64,000 nucleotides of DNA from Notospermus geniculatus (GCA_002633025.1 NMRB01000260.1:125254-189253); one strand, 5' to 3'; counted from the first letter of the stretch, positions 11,614-21,987 are shown. Notes: a model not told the origin generated them from the letters alone. A program made the numbers and translations.

Positions 11614-13188
11614 ATGGTAAGAGTCGCAGTTGTATGGGACGAAATGGATGGCCCTCCCTCGTACGGTTTTCAACTTCAGCTGACTGAGGTTTACACGGAT
11701 GCACGGATAGACATACGCTGCTAGTTTAACTCTCCTGTTCAATTTTCCAGTCGCAGTTAGCCGCAGCCTTCATCATCTGCCTCGTGATTGTCCCGACTAT
11801 CGCCAAGGAAGCTAAGAGGACCCAAGTGACCGGGGATGTCATGAAAGGTGCTCATGAAGAGGTGAGGAAGTGTTAGATCAGACAAAACAAACTATTCGGA
11901 CAAGACATGGTTTCAACTGCATGGTTCCCGCCCACAAAGGATGGATCTGCAGTGGTTTTAAACGATTCCCAAGTCATCAGATCTCCCCAATACATTGGTT
12001 CCAGGAGATCGCACTGCCATGACTGCTATTAGCTTTTGTCAAATTAGCCCTAGCGGTGCGATGGAGAAGCAATCTTACCTCTCAATCGACGGAGGTTCCA
12101 TCATGTGATGTGTGGAAACGTTCATTCCGTTCCACAATATTCTTACCACGTCCTGTCCTTGGAAAGGAAGTTTTGGGCAAGCCTAGATCTGCACACTTTT
12201 TAAGCATGCATTTAAACGACGTTGGGCTCCAAATAAAGCAGCCACTCGTTGATGCCTATCATGTACAAGTGCCTCCACTACACCGCTCGTAGTGTAGACT
12301 GGTAGGCCTAACTGTACTCGAGCTGGTCTGCTAGGACAGCGGACCAGTCTAGTAGGGCGAGGCTTCAACGGAGCCCTGTCAACAGACAGTACTTGATTGG
12401 CTGAGATATCCTCTCTTGATGTCTACATCACTTTTTTATCAAGAAGCAATGTCTCTCTGGGGAGACTTGATCAACAAGTGGGAAAACTTCGTCCACGACG
12501 TGAGGAGAGGTTACGTCTACGCCATCTCTCGGCGGTCAAATGAACTATCTGATCAACTGCGATGCCATGTTATCATTTTCAGGCAAAACGTGCAAAGTTC
12601 CACCCTGATGAGTTAAAACTAAGATCGAAGACCGTTGCAGAGCTGAGGGCTCTCTTCGAAGCTCTTGGTCCAAAGCTGGTAATATACACAGTCAAGCTGC
12701 CGTCAGTCACGCTCTCAAGCACACTTTAATTCTGAACCAAGATACAGAAAAGCACAAAATTGACACACAAAATGATAATAAGCAAGAAGTCAATCTCCAG
12801 AATTCACGAATTTTCGACCCCAACCGGGGTCTTTTTCAAGTGGAACTTTACAATCTGAAACTCTAGAAAAGACTTTTCTAGAGTTTCAGATTGTAAAGTT
12901 CCACTTGAAAAAGACCCCGGTTGGGGTCGAAAATTCGTGAATTCTGGACTTTAATTCTGAACAATATTTATATTGTGTAGGCCGAATCAAGGTTATCGCT
13001 GCATCGTGCGATGTCGTCCCGAATATCAGGTGAGATGGCAAAGGGGCCTACAGTCCAAAATACTAGTACATGATAATCTTGTTTTTTTTTAGTTTCGGAA
13101 ATACCTGATCGATACGTTCGGGTGGAGGATGTCGCGAGCTATTTTGGAGTCTCTCAACATGTCTACAACACTAGGCGTGGGAAAGTAG
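11614..13188 (+). CDS. Small secreted peptide precursor, four exons, family not recognised
   Basis: Four exons join with every intron in phase 0: 11614-11616 (ATG alone, in context GCCGCCATG followed by donor GTAAGA), 11751-11861, 12583-12678 and 13093-13188 (stop TAG). Acceptors are TTTTCCAG, TTTTCAG and TTTTTTTTTAG; donors are GTAAGA, GTGAGG and GTAATA. The product is 101 residues. Residues 2-19 (SQLAAAFIICLVIVPTIA) form a hydrophobic signal peptide. Basic pairs follow in the EAKRT and EAKRA contexts. The C-terminal 65 residues are charged and probably helical (TVAELRALFEALGPKL, then LFRKYLIDTFGWRMSRAILE). The end is GVGK, and there are no cysteines after the signal. The spacing of KR sites and the terminal GK could fit a processed, amidated peptide, or the chain may be a helical antimicrobial or signalling peptide; both are inference. 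The exons are too short to show up as ORFs. The phase agreement across four exons is the main support. Confidence 0.65.
12796..12948. repeat. Perfect 153-bp palindrome in intron 3 of the peptide gene
   Basis: The halves 12796-12871 and 12874-12948 are exact reverse complements centred at about 12872, with essentially no spacer. The outer parts carry GACCCCAACCGGGGTC. Sequence on the left flank (about 12740-12795) matches, in reverse orientation, a dispersed repeat at 27750-27850, so the palindrome looks like two head-to-head ends of that element. A transcript would form a 75-bp hairpin. Confidence 0.9.
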
Positions 13189-13233
13189 GAGAAAGATTCA
13201 ATGACCGTACATGGGAATCAGGATAACTTTTCT

Positions 13234-13470
13234 ACCCGACAGGGCGGCGCTGTGAGCGGTTGTACCGAAGACGTCAAAAACAGAGCAAAGCAACGCAATG
13301 ACGTCGCGTCACGACGTCCCTGACGCCGTGCAACACGGACGCCACGAGACGTCGAAAACAGAGCAAAGCAATCCAATGACATCGCGTGAAGACGTGTCCT
13401 TGACGCAGTGCAACACGGGCAAACGTCGAGAAAGAGGTACAACCGCTCACAGCGCCTCTAGTGGCGGTAG
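13234..13470 (+). repeat. MITE of the GGCGGCGCTG family with duplicated core
   Basis: The ends GGCGCTGTGAGCGGTTGTAC (about 13247-13266) and GTACAACCGCTCACAGCGCC (about 13437-13456) are exact inverses. Between them a unit with AACAGAGCAAAGCAA, GACGTC words and GCAACACGG is repeated about twice. This element marks the upstream edge of the tandem gene array. Confidence 0.8.
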
Positions 13471-14177
13471 TTCAGTCATCAGGTTCCTTATTCCGAGCGA
13501 AACAAAACTACAAAATAAAGGATGATCTAAAAGCATTATGTATTCGTTCAATTCAATTTCCCAATGAATTACGAGCGGCACTCTCACCTGCCCTTCTGTT
13601 GTACGTTCGGTAGGCCTAATGCCGTTAAAAATATGTAAAAAAACATTTTAAAGGTAAACAGTATGCCTGAAACCGTCACAGACGTACTCATTAGAAAGAT
13701 GAGGGAGGGTCCTTTCAAAGGAAGACGGCTTCTGCAGGATTTATAAGAATTTGGTTGGTTTATTAGTTTTGATGATATTGCCGTTAGCAATGAAATGGTT
13801 GAGGCAACGAGGAAGTTAAAAGTCAGAAAGCTGGTTCACGTCGGCCTACCGTTGGCCTATTTTCCAACTAAAGAGGACGACAACATCAAGTTAATTACAT
13901 ATTACGTTGAAAAGAAGCGCTGTTTTCCTGAAACGATATCATATATCGCCTAAGAACTGTTTACAAAACACTGAACCTTTGGCAGACTGTGTCGACGATA
14001 TTAACCCATGACCCCAAAAATTCCCAGAAAACTCATAACCCGCTAGGCCTATCAGCCGCAGAGTAGAGTGATAGGCTATCTCCTTCGCTGACCCAGCCAA
14101 CTTCAGTCAGTTGATTTGAGGTGGACGAAGGAACAAGACGGAGCATTTCTGAAGGACTCGCTGTGGTGTTGGACGAG

Positions 14178-15599
14178 ATGAAGTTTTTCCTACTGTTACT
14201 GGCCGTGGCCGCGGCTGCTGCCAATCTCCAGCTGATCGACCATAAGGTAAGTGAAGTTTATTCACTGAAGACCGAATTGCAGTGTGATTGTTCCTTTTCC
14301 GTCTCGGGGGATAGAACGCAGACGAACAAAAGTGTTAACCCTGTCCTCGTGGTCAGATGTACTGTCTGAATCATGTTACTGTCAAGGATGCCTCCACCAG
14401 CCTTGATAGGCTAGTGACCATGTCCGCTTCAGCGGCAGGTCCTGGGCCACATGGGATGAATCATTCCCGGCTCCTCAGTCCGTCGCATGGAACAGTAATA
14501 AGCCGTGGTACCTTGTACCTTGTGTCTTTGCAAGGGCAGACCCCATCCAAGTGAGGAACATGAGTAGCTTGAGATGGCCGCTTCCATACTTACCAGGGCC
14601 AGTAGTGCTATTGGCTTCGGCCCTGACGGAAAATATGATACAAAATACATGTGCATGTACAACTTCCTCAACGGACTCTTCTTTCTCTTCCAGATAGAAG
14701 AGACTGAAAATGCTGATGTTGATATTTCCCCGCTCAGTTCTTATGGTAAGTAGGCCCCAGGCCCCTGGTCTGAAACTATCCTGTGCAGCAGCCCAGGTCA
14801 ACTATAGGCCTACTCGAGTTGGGGAGAAGACCACGACAACTTCTCACGGCACTCTCTTTTCTTTACAGCTCTACTTCTCAGATATCGCCGAGGAGGAAGG
14901 CGAAGGGTGAGGGCGACACAAGCTCCCCCTCCCGAACCCTTCATGAAAGATTCCTTCATGACAAAACACGTGGCTAGGGCAGGAGAGATGAGGTTTGTGG
15001 GCGCGCCAGGAAGTAGCCGGTGGGAGAACACAATTGAGAGATTCGCCAAGGACAAAGCCAGAGATGGGTACAGGAAACAGGACAGGCCTCTCAGGGATGT
15101 GCTTCCAGACTCGTACTCCATCATTGAATTGAGAAACAATGAAGATTACAACACACTGCGCCAGGATTTTCAAAACCGTCAAGGCAACGACTTCATAACT
15201 GGCCACTCTTATAGGGTGCACCAGTTCAGTAAGAAACCCGACGGCATCAGCTACGACTTTGATAAAACGGACGAGTTTAGGTTGGATCTGGGGGTGGATG
15301 GCAATGATGAGATCAACCACTTCGCCGGGACAGTCAAGTGTCGAAACAACGGGAGAAATAACAGAGGGCGAACCGGAAGGTCCCCAGTCTTCCGTTTAGG
15401 AGGCAGGCTTTGCATGCGCACCTGGGTGAACCCCATGCGACCAGAGCCAACCACGTCGAGACGGGACAGAAACAGGGGTACTGGTAGTTCATCGGGATCG
15501 ACTTCCCAGGGAGGGACACAAAACGGTCGACCCTGTCGAAGGGGCTTCCGCCGTGTCGCAGGGAGATGCCAGAGGATCCAAAGGCGTCAACGAACATAA
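14178..15599 (+). CDS. Secreted cationic four-cysteine protein, array copy 1
   Basis: Three exons join in phase: 14178-14246, 14694-14745 and 14869-15599 (stop TAA), giving 283 residues. Exon 1 is a signal peptide (MKFFLLLLAVAAAAA, then NLQLIDHK). Exon 2 is an acidic segment (IEETENADVDISPLSSY). Exon 3 opens with ALLLRYRRGGRRRVR, an arginine-rich stretch that looks like a proprotein convertase site, then APPPEPF and a mixed domain (GSSRWENTIERFAKDKARDG, DVLPDSYSIIE, DFQNRQGNDFITGHSY, HFAGTVKC). It ends in a strongly basic Gly/Ser/Arg tail with two more cysteines (RPCRRGFRR, GRCQRIQ). Four cysteines in all (KCRN, RLCM, RPCR, GRCQ) could form two disulfides. Donors are GTAAGT and acceptors TTCCAG and TTTACAG. 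I do not recognise the family. Secretion, pro-segment removal and a cationic effector role are inferences from layout and charge. Confidence 0.8.
14449..14655 (+). repeat. SINE-like repeat in intron 1 of array copy 1
   Basis: Shared words in order are CCGTCGCATGG, ACAGTA, CCTTGTACCTTGTG, TTTGCAAGGGCA, AAGTGAGGAACATGAG and GGCTTCGGCCCTGA. The best-preserved relative at about 28795 begins with a tRNA B-box-like GGGTTCGAATCC, so the family is probably tRNA-derived. This copy ends just upstream of coding exon 2. Confidence 0.75.
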
Positions 15600-15839
15600 C
15601 TCCGGATAGTCATCTACACCAATCAAATGAACTGATAAAGTGCACCGAACCAAGCTGCAATGATAAATCACTATGGCGAATAACTGTGATCGCCCAGGTT
15701 AAATTTATGACGATATGCGAGAATCTCTGAGGACTCTTTCGTCCTGACAACACCTCAGTCACGCCAGGAGAGGTCTCCAAGCCTTGCCAAGTGATGCAAG
15801 GACCGTTAGGCCGTATGACCATCTTATTCCGTCACCTAA

Positions 15840-16335
15840 AAGGCAGATGAAGATACAGTAGGGCAGGCTTCCATAGAAAACATAAAGGTCACAGCAAATT
15901 TAATGCGATACCATTATCAATGACGTTGCAATCGTGGTCAAAAATTCCCCTACGCCATGATTACATCTTCGACCTTCGATGGTTCCTGGCACTGCACTCG
16001 TGGAGCGTATTCGGAAGGCGAAGTGACCGGAGGCCTTCATTTTTCAAGCACTTGATTGACAAGTGGGAAAACATCGTCCCCGACAAGATTCAAGATTGTT
16101 TTATTCAGACCTTAAAAAGGTACATGAAGTGTACAATATTTTATGGTTGAACAACAACTTTGGCAACTGGCAAACAATAGGTCAAATGGGACGAAAGGTC
16201 CTCTAGGAAACATGTGTCCAACAGAAACTATAGTATCTGATTAAAGATTACAGATCAAGAACTGACAGAGAATTTTTTTCATAAGCGCAACCAATGGTAG
16301 GTTATGCCCAACAGTCAGGAACAACAACAGTGTAA
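15840..16335. other. 3' flank of array copy 1, duplicated behind copy 2
   Basis: This holds AGGCAGATGAAGATACAGTA and CAGCAAATTTAATGCGATA, matched behind copy 2 at about 19197-19270, followed by diverging sequence. No exon was recognised. ACAAGTGGGAAAAC at about 16051 recurs at about 12475 in the peptide-gene intron and marks a further dispersed repeat. Confidence 0.5.
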
Positions 16336-16466
16336 AGGCCCGTTTCCACATGAGCATTTTACGCCGCGTTTTGACGCTTCGCCTATTGTTTGGAAGCAGA
16401 GCGGCGGAAAATAACAAAAGATTTGACGCATCACTCAGCGTGAAACGCGCATGTGGAAACGGGCCT
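16336..16466. repeat. MITE with AGGCCCGTTTCCACATG ends
   Basis: AGGCCCGTTTCCACATG at 16336 and its reverse complement ending at 16466 bound a 131-bp element. Other short elements in the window with AGGC...TTTCCA ends (21988, 43794, 43947) may belong to the same superfamily. Confidence 0.75.
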
Positions 16467-16535
16467 CAAGGGACTCCTGGGCCATGTCTACGAAGAGTCC
16501 ATGTCCGATAATGAAGAATCCAGATAACTGTTTAT

Positions 16536-16830
16536 GCCGACAGGGCGGCGCTGCGAGCGGTTGTACCGAAAACATCCAAAACAGAGCAAAGCAACGCAAT
16601 GACAACGCGTGAAGACGTCCTTGACGCAGTGCAACACGGACGAGACGTTGAAAACAGAGCAAAGCAATGCAATGACGTCACGTCACCACATCCTTGACGC
16701 AGTGCAACACGGACGAGACGTTGAGAACAGAGCAAAGCAATGCAATGACATCGCGTGAAGACGTCCTTGACGCAGTGCAACATCAAACGTGGAGGAAGAG
16801 GTACAACCGCTCACAGCGCCTCTAGTGGTG
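16536..16830 (+). repeat. MITE of the GGCGGCGCTG family with triplicated core
   Basis: It has the same inverted ends as the copy at 13234, but the AACAGAGCAAAGCAA / GCAACACGGACGAGACG unit is present about three times. It sits at the matching position upstream of array copy 2, so the copy number of the internal unit changed after or during the gene duplication. Confidence 0.8.
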
Positions 16831-17537
16831 GTAGTTCAGTCATCAGGTTCCTTATTCCCAGCGAAACAATACTACACAATAAAGGATGATCTAAAAGTAT
16901 CAAGTATTCGTTCAATTAAATTTCCCAATGAATTAAGAGCCGCACTCTTCACCTTTCCTTCTGTTGTACGTTCGGTAGGCCTTACTACCTTTAAAAATTA
17001 TGTCAAACTCATTTAAAAAGGTAAACCGACGTAAAGATGAGGGAGGGTCCTTTCAAAGGAAGACGGCTTCTGCAGGATTTGTAAGAATTTGGTTGATTTA
17101 TTAGTTTTGATGATATTGCCGTTAGCAATGAAATGGTTGAGGCAACAAGGAAGTTGAAAGTCAGAAAGCTGGTTCACGTCGGCCTACCGTTGGCCTATTT
17201 TCCAACTAAAGAGGACGACAACATCAAGTTAATTACATATTACGTTGAAAAGAAGCGTTGTTTTTCCTGAAACGATATCAAATATCGCCTAAGAACTGTT
17301 CACAAAACACTGATATGATTATAAATAATGGAACATTTGGCCGCACAATTGGTAAGACTGTGTCGACGACATTAACCCATGACCCCAAAAATTCTAAGAA
17401 AACTCATCACCCGGTATCAGCCGTGATATCTCCTTCGCTGACCCAGCCAACTTCAGTCAGTTGATTTGAGGCGGTGAAAGTAACAAGACGGAACAGAGCG
17501 GAGCATTTCTGAAGGACTCGCTGTGGTTTTGGACGAG

Positions 17538-18954
17538 ATGAAGTTTTTCTTACTGTTACTGGCCGTGGCCGCGGCTGCTGCCAATCTCCAGCTGATCGAT
17601 CACAAGGTAGGTGAAGTTTATTCACTGAAGACCGAATTGCAGTGTGATTGTTCCTTTTCCGTCTCGGGGGATAGAACGCAGACGAACAAAAGTGTTAACC
17701 CTGTCCTCCTTGGTCAGATTACTTACATGTACTGCGTCTGAATCATGTTACTGTCAAGGATGCCTCCACCAGCCTTGAGAGCCTATGACCATGTCCGCTT
17801 CAGCGGCAGGTCCTGGGCCACATGGGATGAATCATTCCCGGCTCCTCAGTCCGTCGCATGGAACAGTACCTTGTACATGTACCTTGTGTCTTCTGCAAGG
17901 GCAGACCCCATCCAAGAGAGGAACATGAGTAGCTTGAGATTGCCTCCTCCGTGTACCTACCAGGGCCAGTAGTGCTATGGCTTCGGCCCTGACGGAAAAA
18001 TCTGATACAAAATACAACTTCCTCAACGGACTCTTCTTTTTCTTCCAGATAGAAGAGACTGAAAATGCTGATGTTGATATTTCCCCGCTCAGTTCTTATG
18101 GTAAGTAGGCCCCAGGCCCCTGGTCTGAAACTATCCTGTGCAGCAGCCCAGGTCAACTATAGGCCTACTCGAGTTGGGGAGAAGACCACGACAACTTCTC
18201 ACGGCACTCTCTTTTCTTTACAGCTCTACTTCTCAGATATCGCCGAGGAGGAAGGCGAAGGGTGAGGGCGACACAAGCTCCCCCTCCCGAACCCTTCATG
18301 AAAGATTCCTTCGTGACAAAACACGTGGCTAGGGCAGGAGAGATGAGGTTTGTGGGCGCGCCAGGAAGTAGCCGGTGGGAGAACACAATTGAGAGATTCG
18401 CCAAGGACAAAGCCAGAGATGGGTACAGGAAACCGGACAAGCCTCTGAGGGATGTGCTACCAGACTCCTACTCCATCATTGAAATGAGAAACAGTGAAGA
18501 TTACAAGACACTGCGCCAGGATTTTCAAAACCGTCAAGGCAACGACTTCATAACTGATCACTCTTATAAAGTCCACCAGTTCAATAAGAAACCCGACGGC
18601 ATCAGCTACGACTTTGATAAAACGGACCAGTTTAAGTTGGAGCTGGGGGTGGATGGCAATGATGAGGTCAACCACTTCGCCGGGACAGTCAAGTGTCGAA
18701 ACAACGGCAGAAATAACAGAGGGCGAACCGGAAGGTCCGCGGTCTTCCGTTTAGGAGGCAGGCTTTGCATGCGCACCTGGGTGAACCCCATGCGACCAGA
18801 GCCATCCACGCCGAGACGGGACAGAAACAGGGGGACTGGTAGTTCATCGGGATCAACTTCCCAGGGAGGGACACAAAACCGTCGACCCTGCCGAAGGGGC
18901 TTCCGCCGTGTCGCCGGGAGATGCCAGAGGATCCAAAGGCGTCAACGAACATAA
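17538..18954 (+). CDS. Secreted cationic four-cysteine protein, array copy 2
   Basis: Exons are 17538-17606, 18049-18100 and 18224-18954 (stop TAA), with the same phases and the same length (283 residues) as copy 1. Exon 1 differs from copy 1 only at synonymous positions, exon 2 is identical, and the third exon carries perhaps 15-20 substitutions by eye (for example DKPLRD for DRPLRD and MRNSEDYKTL for LRNNEDYNTL). The four cysteines, the RRGGRRRVR site and the basic tail are kept. The homologous block begins upstream near the MITE at 16536 (compare 13234) and continues past the stop, so copies 1 and 2 form a direct tandem duplication of about 3.3 kb. The same caution about function applies as for copy 1. 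Confidence 0.8.
17811..18015 (+). repeat. SINE-like repeat in intron 1 of array copy 2
   Basis: It has the same ordered words as the copy at 14449 (CCGTCGCATGG, CCTTGTG, GCAAGGGCAGACCCC, GAGGAACATGAGTAGC, GGCTTCGGCCCTGA) and sits at the equivalent intron position, so it was duplicated with the gene. Confidence 0.75.
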
Positions 18955-19849
18955 CTCCGGACAGTCACATATTACAGCAACCAAACGAACTGGTAACGTG
19001 AACTGAACCAAGCTGCAATGATAAATCTTTGGCGAATAACTGTGATCGCCCAGGTTAAATTTATGACGATATGTGAGAATCTCTGAGGACTATTTCGTCC
19101 TGACAACACCTCAGTCACGCCAGGAGAGGTTTCCAAGCCTTGCCAAGTGATGCAAGGACCGTTAGGCCGATTGACCATCTTTTACCGTCGCCTAAAAGGC
19201 AGATGAAGATACAGTAAGGCAGGCTTCCATGGCAAACATGGAGGTCACAGCAAATTTAATGCGATATCAATATCATAGCAATCGTGGTATCCCCCCTCCT
19301 CCCCGGCATCATGTTTGCATCTTCAACCTTCAATGGTTCCTGGCGCTGCACCTGCGCTCGTGGAGCCCGAGCGTAGTCGGAAAGCGAAGTGACCATAGGC
19401 CTTGCATTCGGAACGACCTGAGGCGAACTGCTTATCTGTCAACTGGGCGGCGCATTTCACCTCGGACAAGTCCAAGGCAGCCATATTGTTTATCAACAAA
19501 CCCACGTGACCGACCGTGGGACTATTTTGGCCGAATTTTGGCCTGTTAAGATGTTCAACCTTATTTGCTGGATAAGATGAGGCATATTCATGTAAACGTA
19601 CCGGTGTCTCACCCAATCTGCGTAGGGTGCTGCAGGTGTGATGAGGCGACCGCATCCAAACCCACAGAAACTGAAGGGAATCGTTGCGCGTTCAAGATGG
19701 CTGCCTTGGAATTGTGTCCGAGGGGAAATGCGAGTGTCTACGGAAACTGCCGAGCAGTTGCCTTCGGAAGTTCCGAATGTAGGCCTTGATGACTTGTCGT
19801 TCACACAGCGGGAAATATGGAAACAGAAATTCCTTAATTTCTCGTGCCT

Positions 19850-20055
19850 TTGTAAGGGCAAGTAAAAGACCCATCGAAGTTAGGAACATGAGTAGCATGG
19901 GACAGTAAGCCGTGGTGCCTTGTACCTTTGCAAGGGCAAGTAAAAGACACTATCCAAGTGAGGAACATGAGTAGCTTAAGATGGCTTGTTCCGTACCTAC
20001 CATGGCCAGTAGTGCTATGGCTTCGGCCCTGATGGAAAAATCTGATACAAAATAC
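19850..20055 (+). repeat. SINE-like repeat, partly doubled, before copy 3 exon 2
   Basis: The block GCAAGGGCAAGTAAAAGAC...GAGGAACATGAGTAGC occurs twice (about 19853-19896 and 19932-19976), and the usual GGCTTCGGCCCTGATGGAAA tail precedes exon 2 of copy 3. A partial SINE therefore lies beside a complete one where exon 1 would be expected further upstream. Confidence 0.7.
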
Positions 20056-20088
20056 AACTTCCTCAATGGACTCTTCTTTTTCTTCCAG

Positions 20089-21682
20089 ATAGAAGAGACT
20101 GAAAATGCTGATGTTGATATTTCCCCGCTCAGTTCTTATGGTAAGTGTAGACAGCAGACGCAAACATTACTATTTCACAGCAATAAAAAGGTGACAGTTG
20201 CAAAACAGAGAGAGTGCAGTGTTTAAACTCGAGCTCGAGTGGTCAGGGTTCGAGTCGCGCCCGAGTCGCCACTTTATCTTCCCACTGGTCTTAAACTATC
20301 ACGTGGGCCATTCCTGGAGTTCCCCAGAAAGGAAGTAACTGGAGTACCATATGAAACTGTGAAACATTTTGACCGTTAAAACCTCAGAGCTTCTCCAACG
20401 TTCAAGCTTTTTCGAAATGGTTGACCCCACACTGTTAGAAAAAACAGAGGATTTTACAGAAAATTCCAGCAGCAGAGTTTCAGGACGTGATCTGTAAAAT
20501 TACAGACTTCAATAAATATTAACAGAGACTTGACTGGAGGCTGACCAAATTATATTTTCATACGTTCTCAGAAAGCATCATTCTGGACAGTCCAATTGAG
20601 TCCAACTAATACAGGAACACATAAATCACACCATATGTAAATTTACAGAAGTTCCTGAAACTCTGCTGCAGGCAATTTCTGTAAAAATATTACAAAAATT
20701 TCTAACAGTGCAGTGGTCGGATCGACTGGTTTCGACTCGTTCGGCCAAGTCTCGATCTCCCATATTTCAAGTGTCTCCTCAGATGCTTTAAGTAGGAGAC
20801 ATTTTGTTACCAAGCAATCATGCCGGTGTCTCTCCGCCTGAATTTTATCAGCCTTTGGAGGCAGCCCTGTCTTTATCACAGCAATACTCGTGTGGGAAGG
20901 ATGACCAAGACAAGTTCTCATGGCGCTAAATCTTTTTTACAGCTTTACTTCTCCGATATCGCCGAGGAGGAAGGCGAAGGGTGAGGGCGACACAAGCTCC
21001 CCCTCCCGAACCCTTCATGAAAGATTCCTTCATGACAAAACACGTGGCTAGGGCGGGAGAGATGAGGTTTCTGGACAGGCAACGTAAAGGAAGTACCCAG
21101 TGGAGGAATGCAATTGAGAGATTCGCCACGAATAAATCAAGACATGGCTACAGGAAACCGGACAAGCCTCTCAGGGATGTGCTACCAGACACACTCTCCA
21201 TCATTGAAATGAGAAACAAAGGAGATTACAGGACACTGCGCCAGGATTTTCAAAACCGTCAAGGCAACGACTTCACAACTGACCACTCTTATAAAGTCCA
21301 CCAGTTTAGAAAGAAACCCGACGGAATCAACTACGAATTTGTTAAATCGGACGAGTTTAAGTTGGAGCTGGGGGTGGATAGCAATGATGAGGTCAACCAC
21401 TTTGCCGGGACAGTCAAGTGTCGAAACAACGGCAGAAATAACAGACGGCGAACCGGAAGGTCCGCGGTCTTCCGTTTAGGAGGCAGGCTTTGCACGCGCA
21501 CCTGGGTGAACCCCATGCGACCAGAGCCAACCACGCCGAGACGGGACAGAAACAGGGGGACTGGTAGTTCATCTGGATCAACTTCCCAGGGAGGGACACA
21601 AAACCGTCGACCCTGCCGAAGGGGCTTCCGCCGTGTCGCCGGCGGGAGATGCCAGAGGATCCAAAGGCGTCAACGAGGCTAA
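20089..21682 (+). CDS. Secreted-type cationic protein, array copy 3 (first exon not found)
   Basis: Exon 2 (20089-20140) is base-identical to that of copies 1 and 2. Exon 3 (20943-21682, stop TAA) encodes the same domain with an intact frame, all four cysteines, and more divergence (DRQRKGSTQWRNAIERFATN; VAGGRCQRIQ with one extra Gly; end RRQRG). The acceptor TTTTTTACAG and donor GTAAGT are good. No exon resembling MKFFLLLLAV was found between the end of copy 2 (18954) and 20089; the 5' part of the duplication unit appears replaced. Intron 2 is enlarged to 802 bp by an inverted-repeat insertion. The copy may be a 5'-truncated pseudogene, may use an unrelated first exon, or may be trans-spliced or alternatively spliced from the copies upstream. 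The preserved reading frame argues that loss, if real, is recent. Confidence 0.65.
20429..20715. repeat. MITE in intron 2 of array copy 3, ~60-bp inverted ends
   Basis: CACTGTTAGAAA at the left end and TTTCTAACAGTG at the right end are inverses. The arms continue with TTTACAGAAA, CAGCAGAGTTTCAGGA and their complements. The insertion is absent from intron 2 of copies 1 and 2, so it postdates the triplication. Confidence 0.8.
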
Positions 21683-21692
21683 TTCCGGACAG

Positions 21693-21950
21693 TCAATCAA
21701 TGTATCACGACTTCATTGCAGTTTACATTCAATGTTTGTAAACATGGATGTTTACATCATGTTATTTGGACTTTTTGGGACATGCCAACCCACCAAATTG
21801 AATACTTTTGATGTCAAAAGAATTTTTAGAGGGGCACGCCACCAACAAATTACTCATAAGACAATAAAACACTGGACATAAACAAATAAAATGTAAATAA
21901 ACAATGATTTTCGTGGCCCGCGAAAATACCCGTCATAGTCTTATCTTTAA
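21693..21950 (+). repeat. Dispersed ~260-bp repeat (copy A)
   Basis: It contains TTTACATTCAATGTTTGTAA, ATGGATGTTTACATCATGTT, ATTTTCGTGGCCCGCGAAAA and CTTATCTTTAA. A reverse-oriented homologue lies at 42796-43051. It begins directly after the stop codon of array copy 3 and may supply its 3' end. No coding capacity. Confidence 0.75.
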
Positions 21951-21987
21951 CGTGAACTGATTCAAGCTTCAATGATATATCACTATA

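Noticed and set aside
13750-13950. Open stretch reading ISFDDIAVSNEMVEATRKLK, also in the copy near 17100
   Set aside because: Stops precede it in both copies and no acceptor gives it a start. It may be a remnant of a mobile element, too weak to annotate as a gene.
16789-17016. ORF reading IKFPNELRAALFTF... after the MITE
   Set aside because: The paralogous stretch near 13550 is interrupted, there is no upstream coding context, and it looks like duplicated non-coding flank or a transposon relic.
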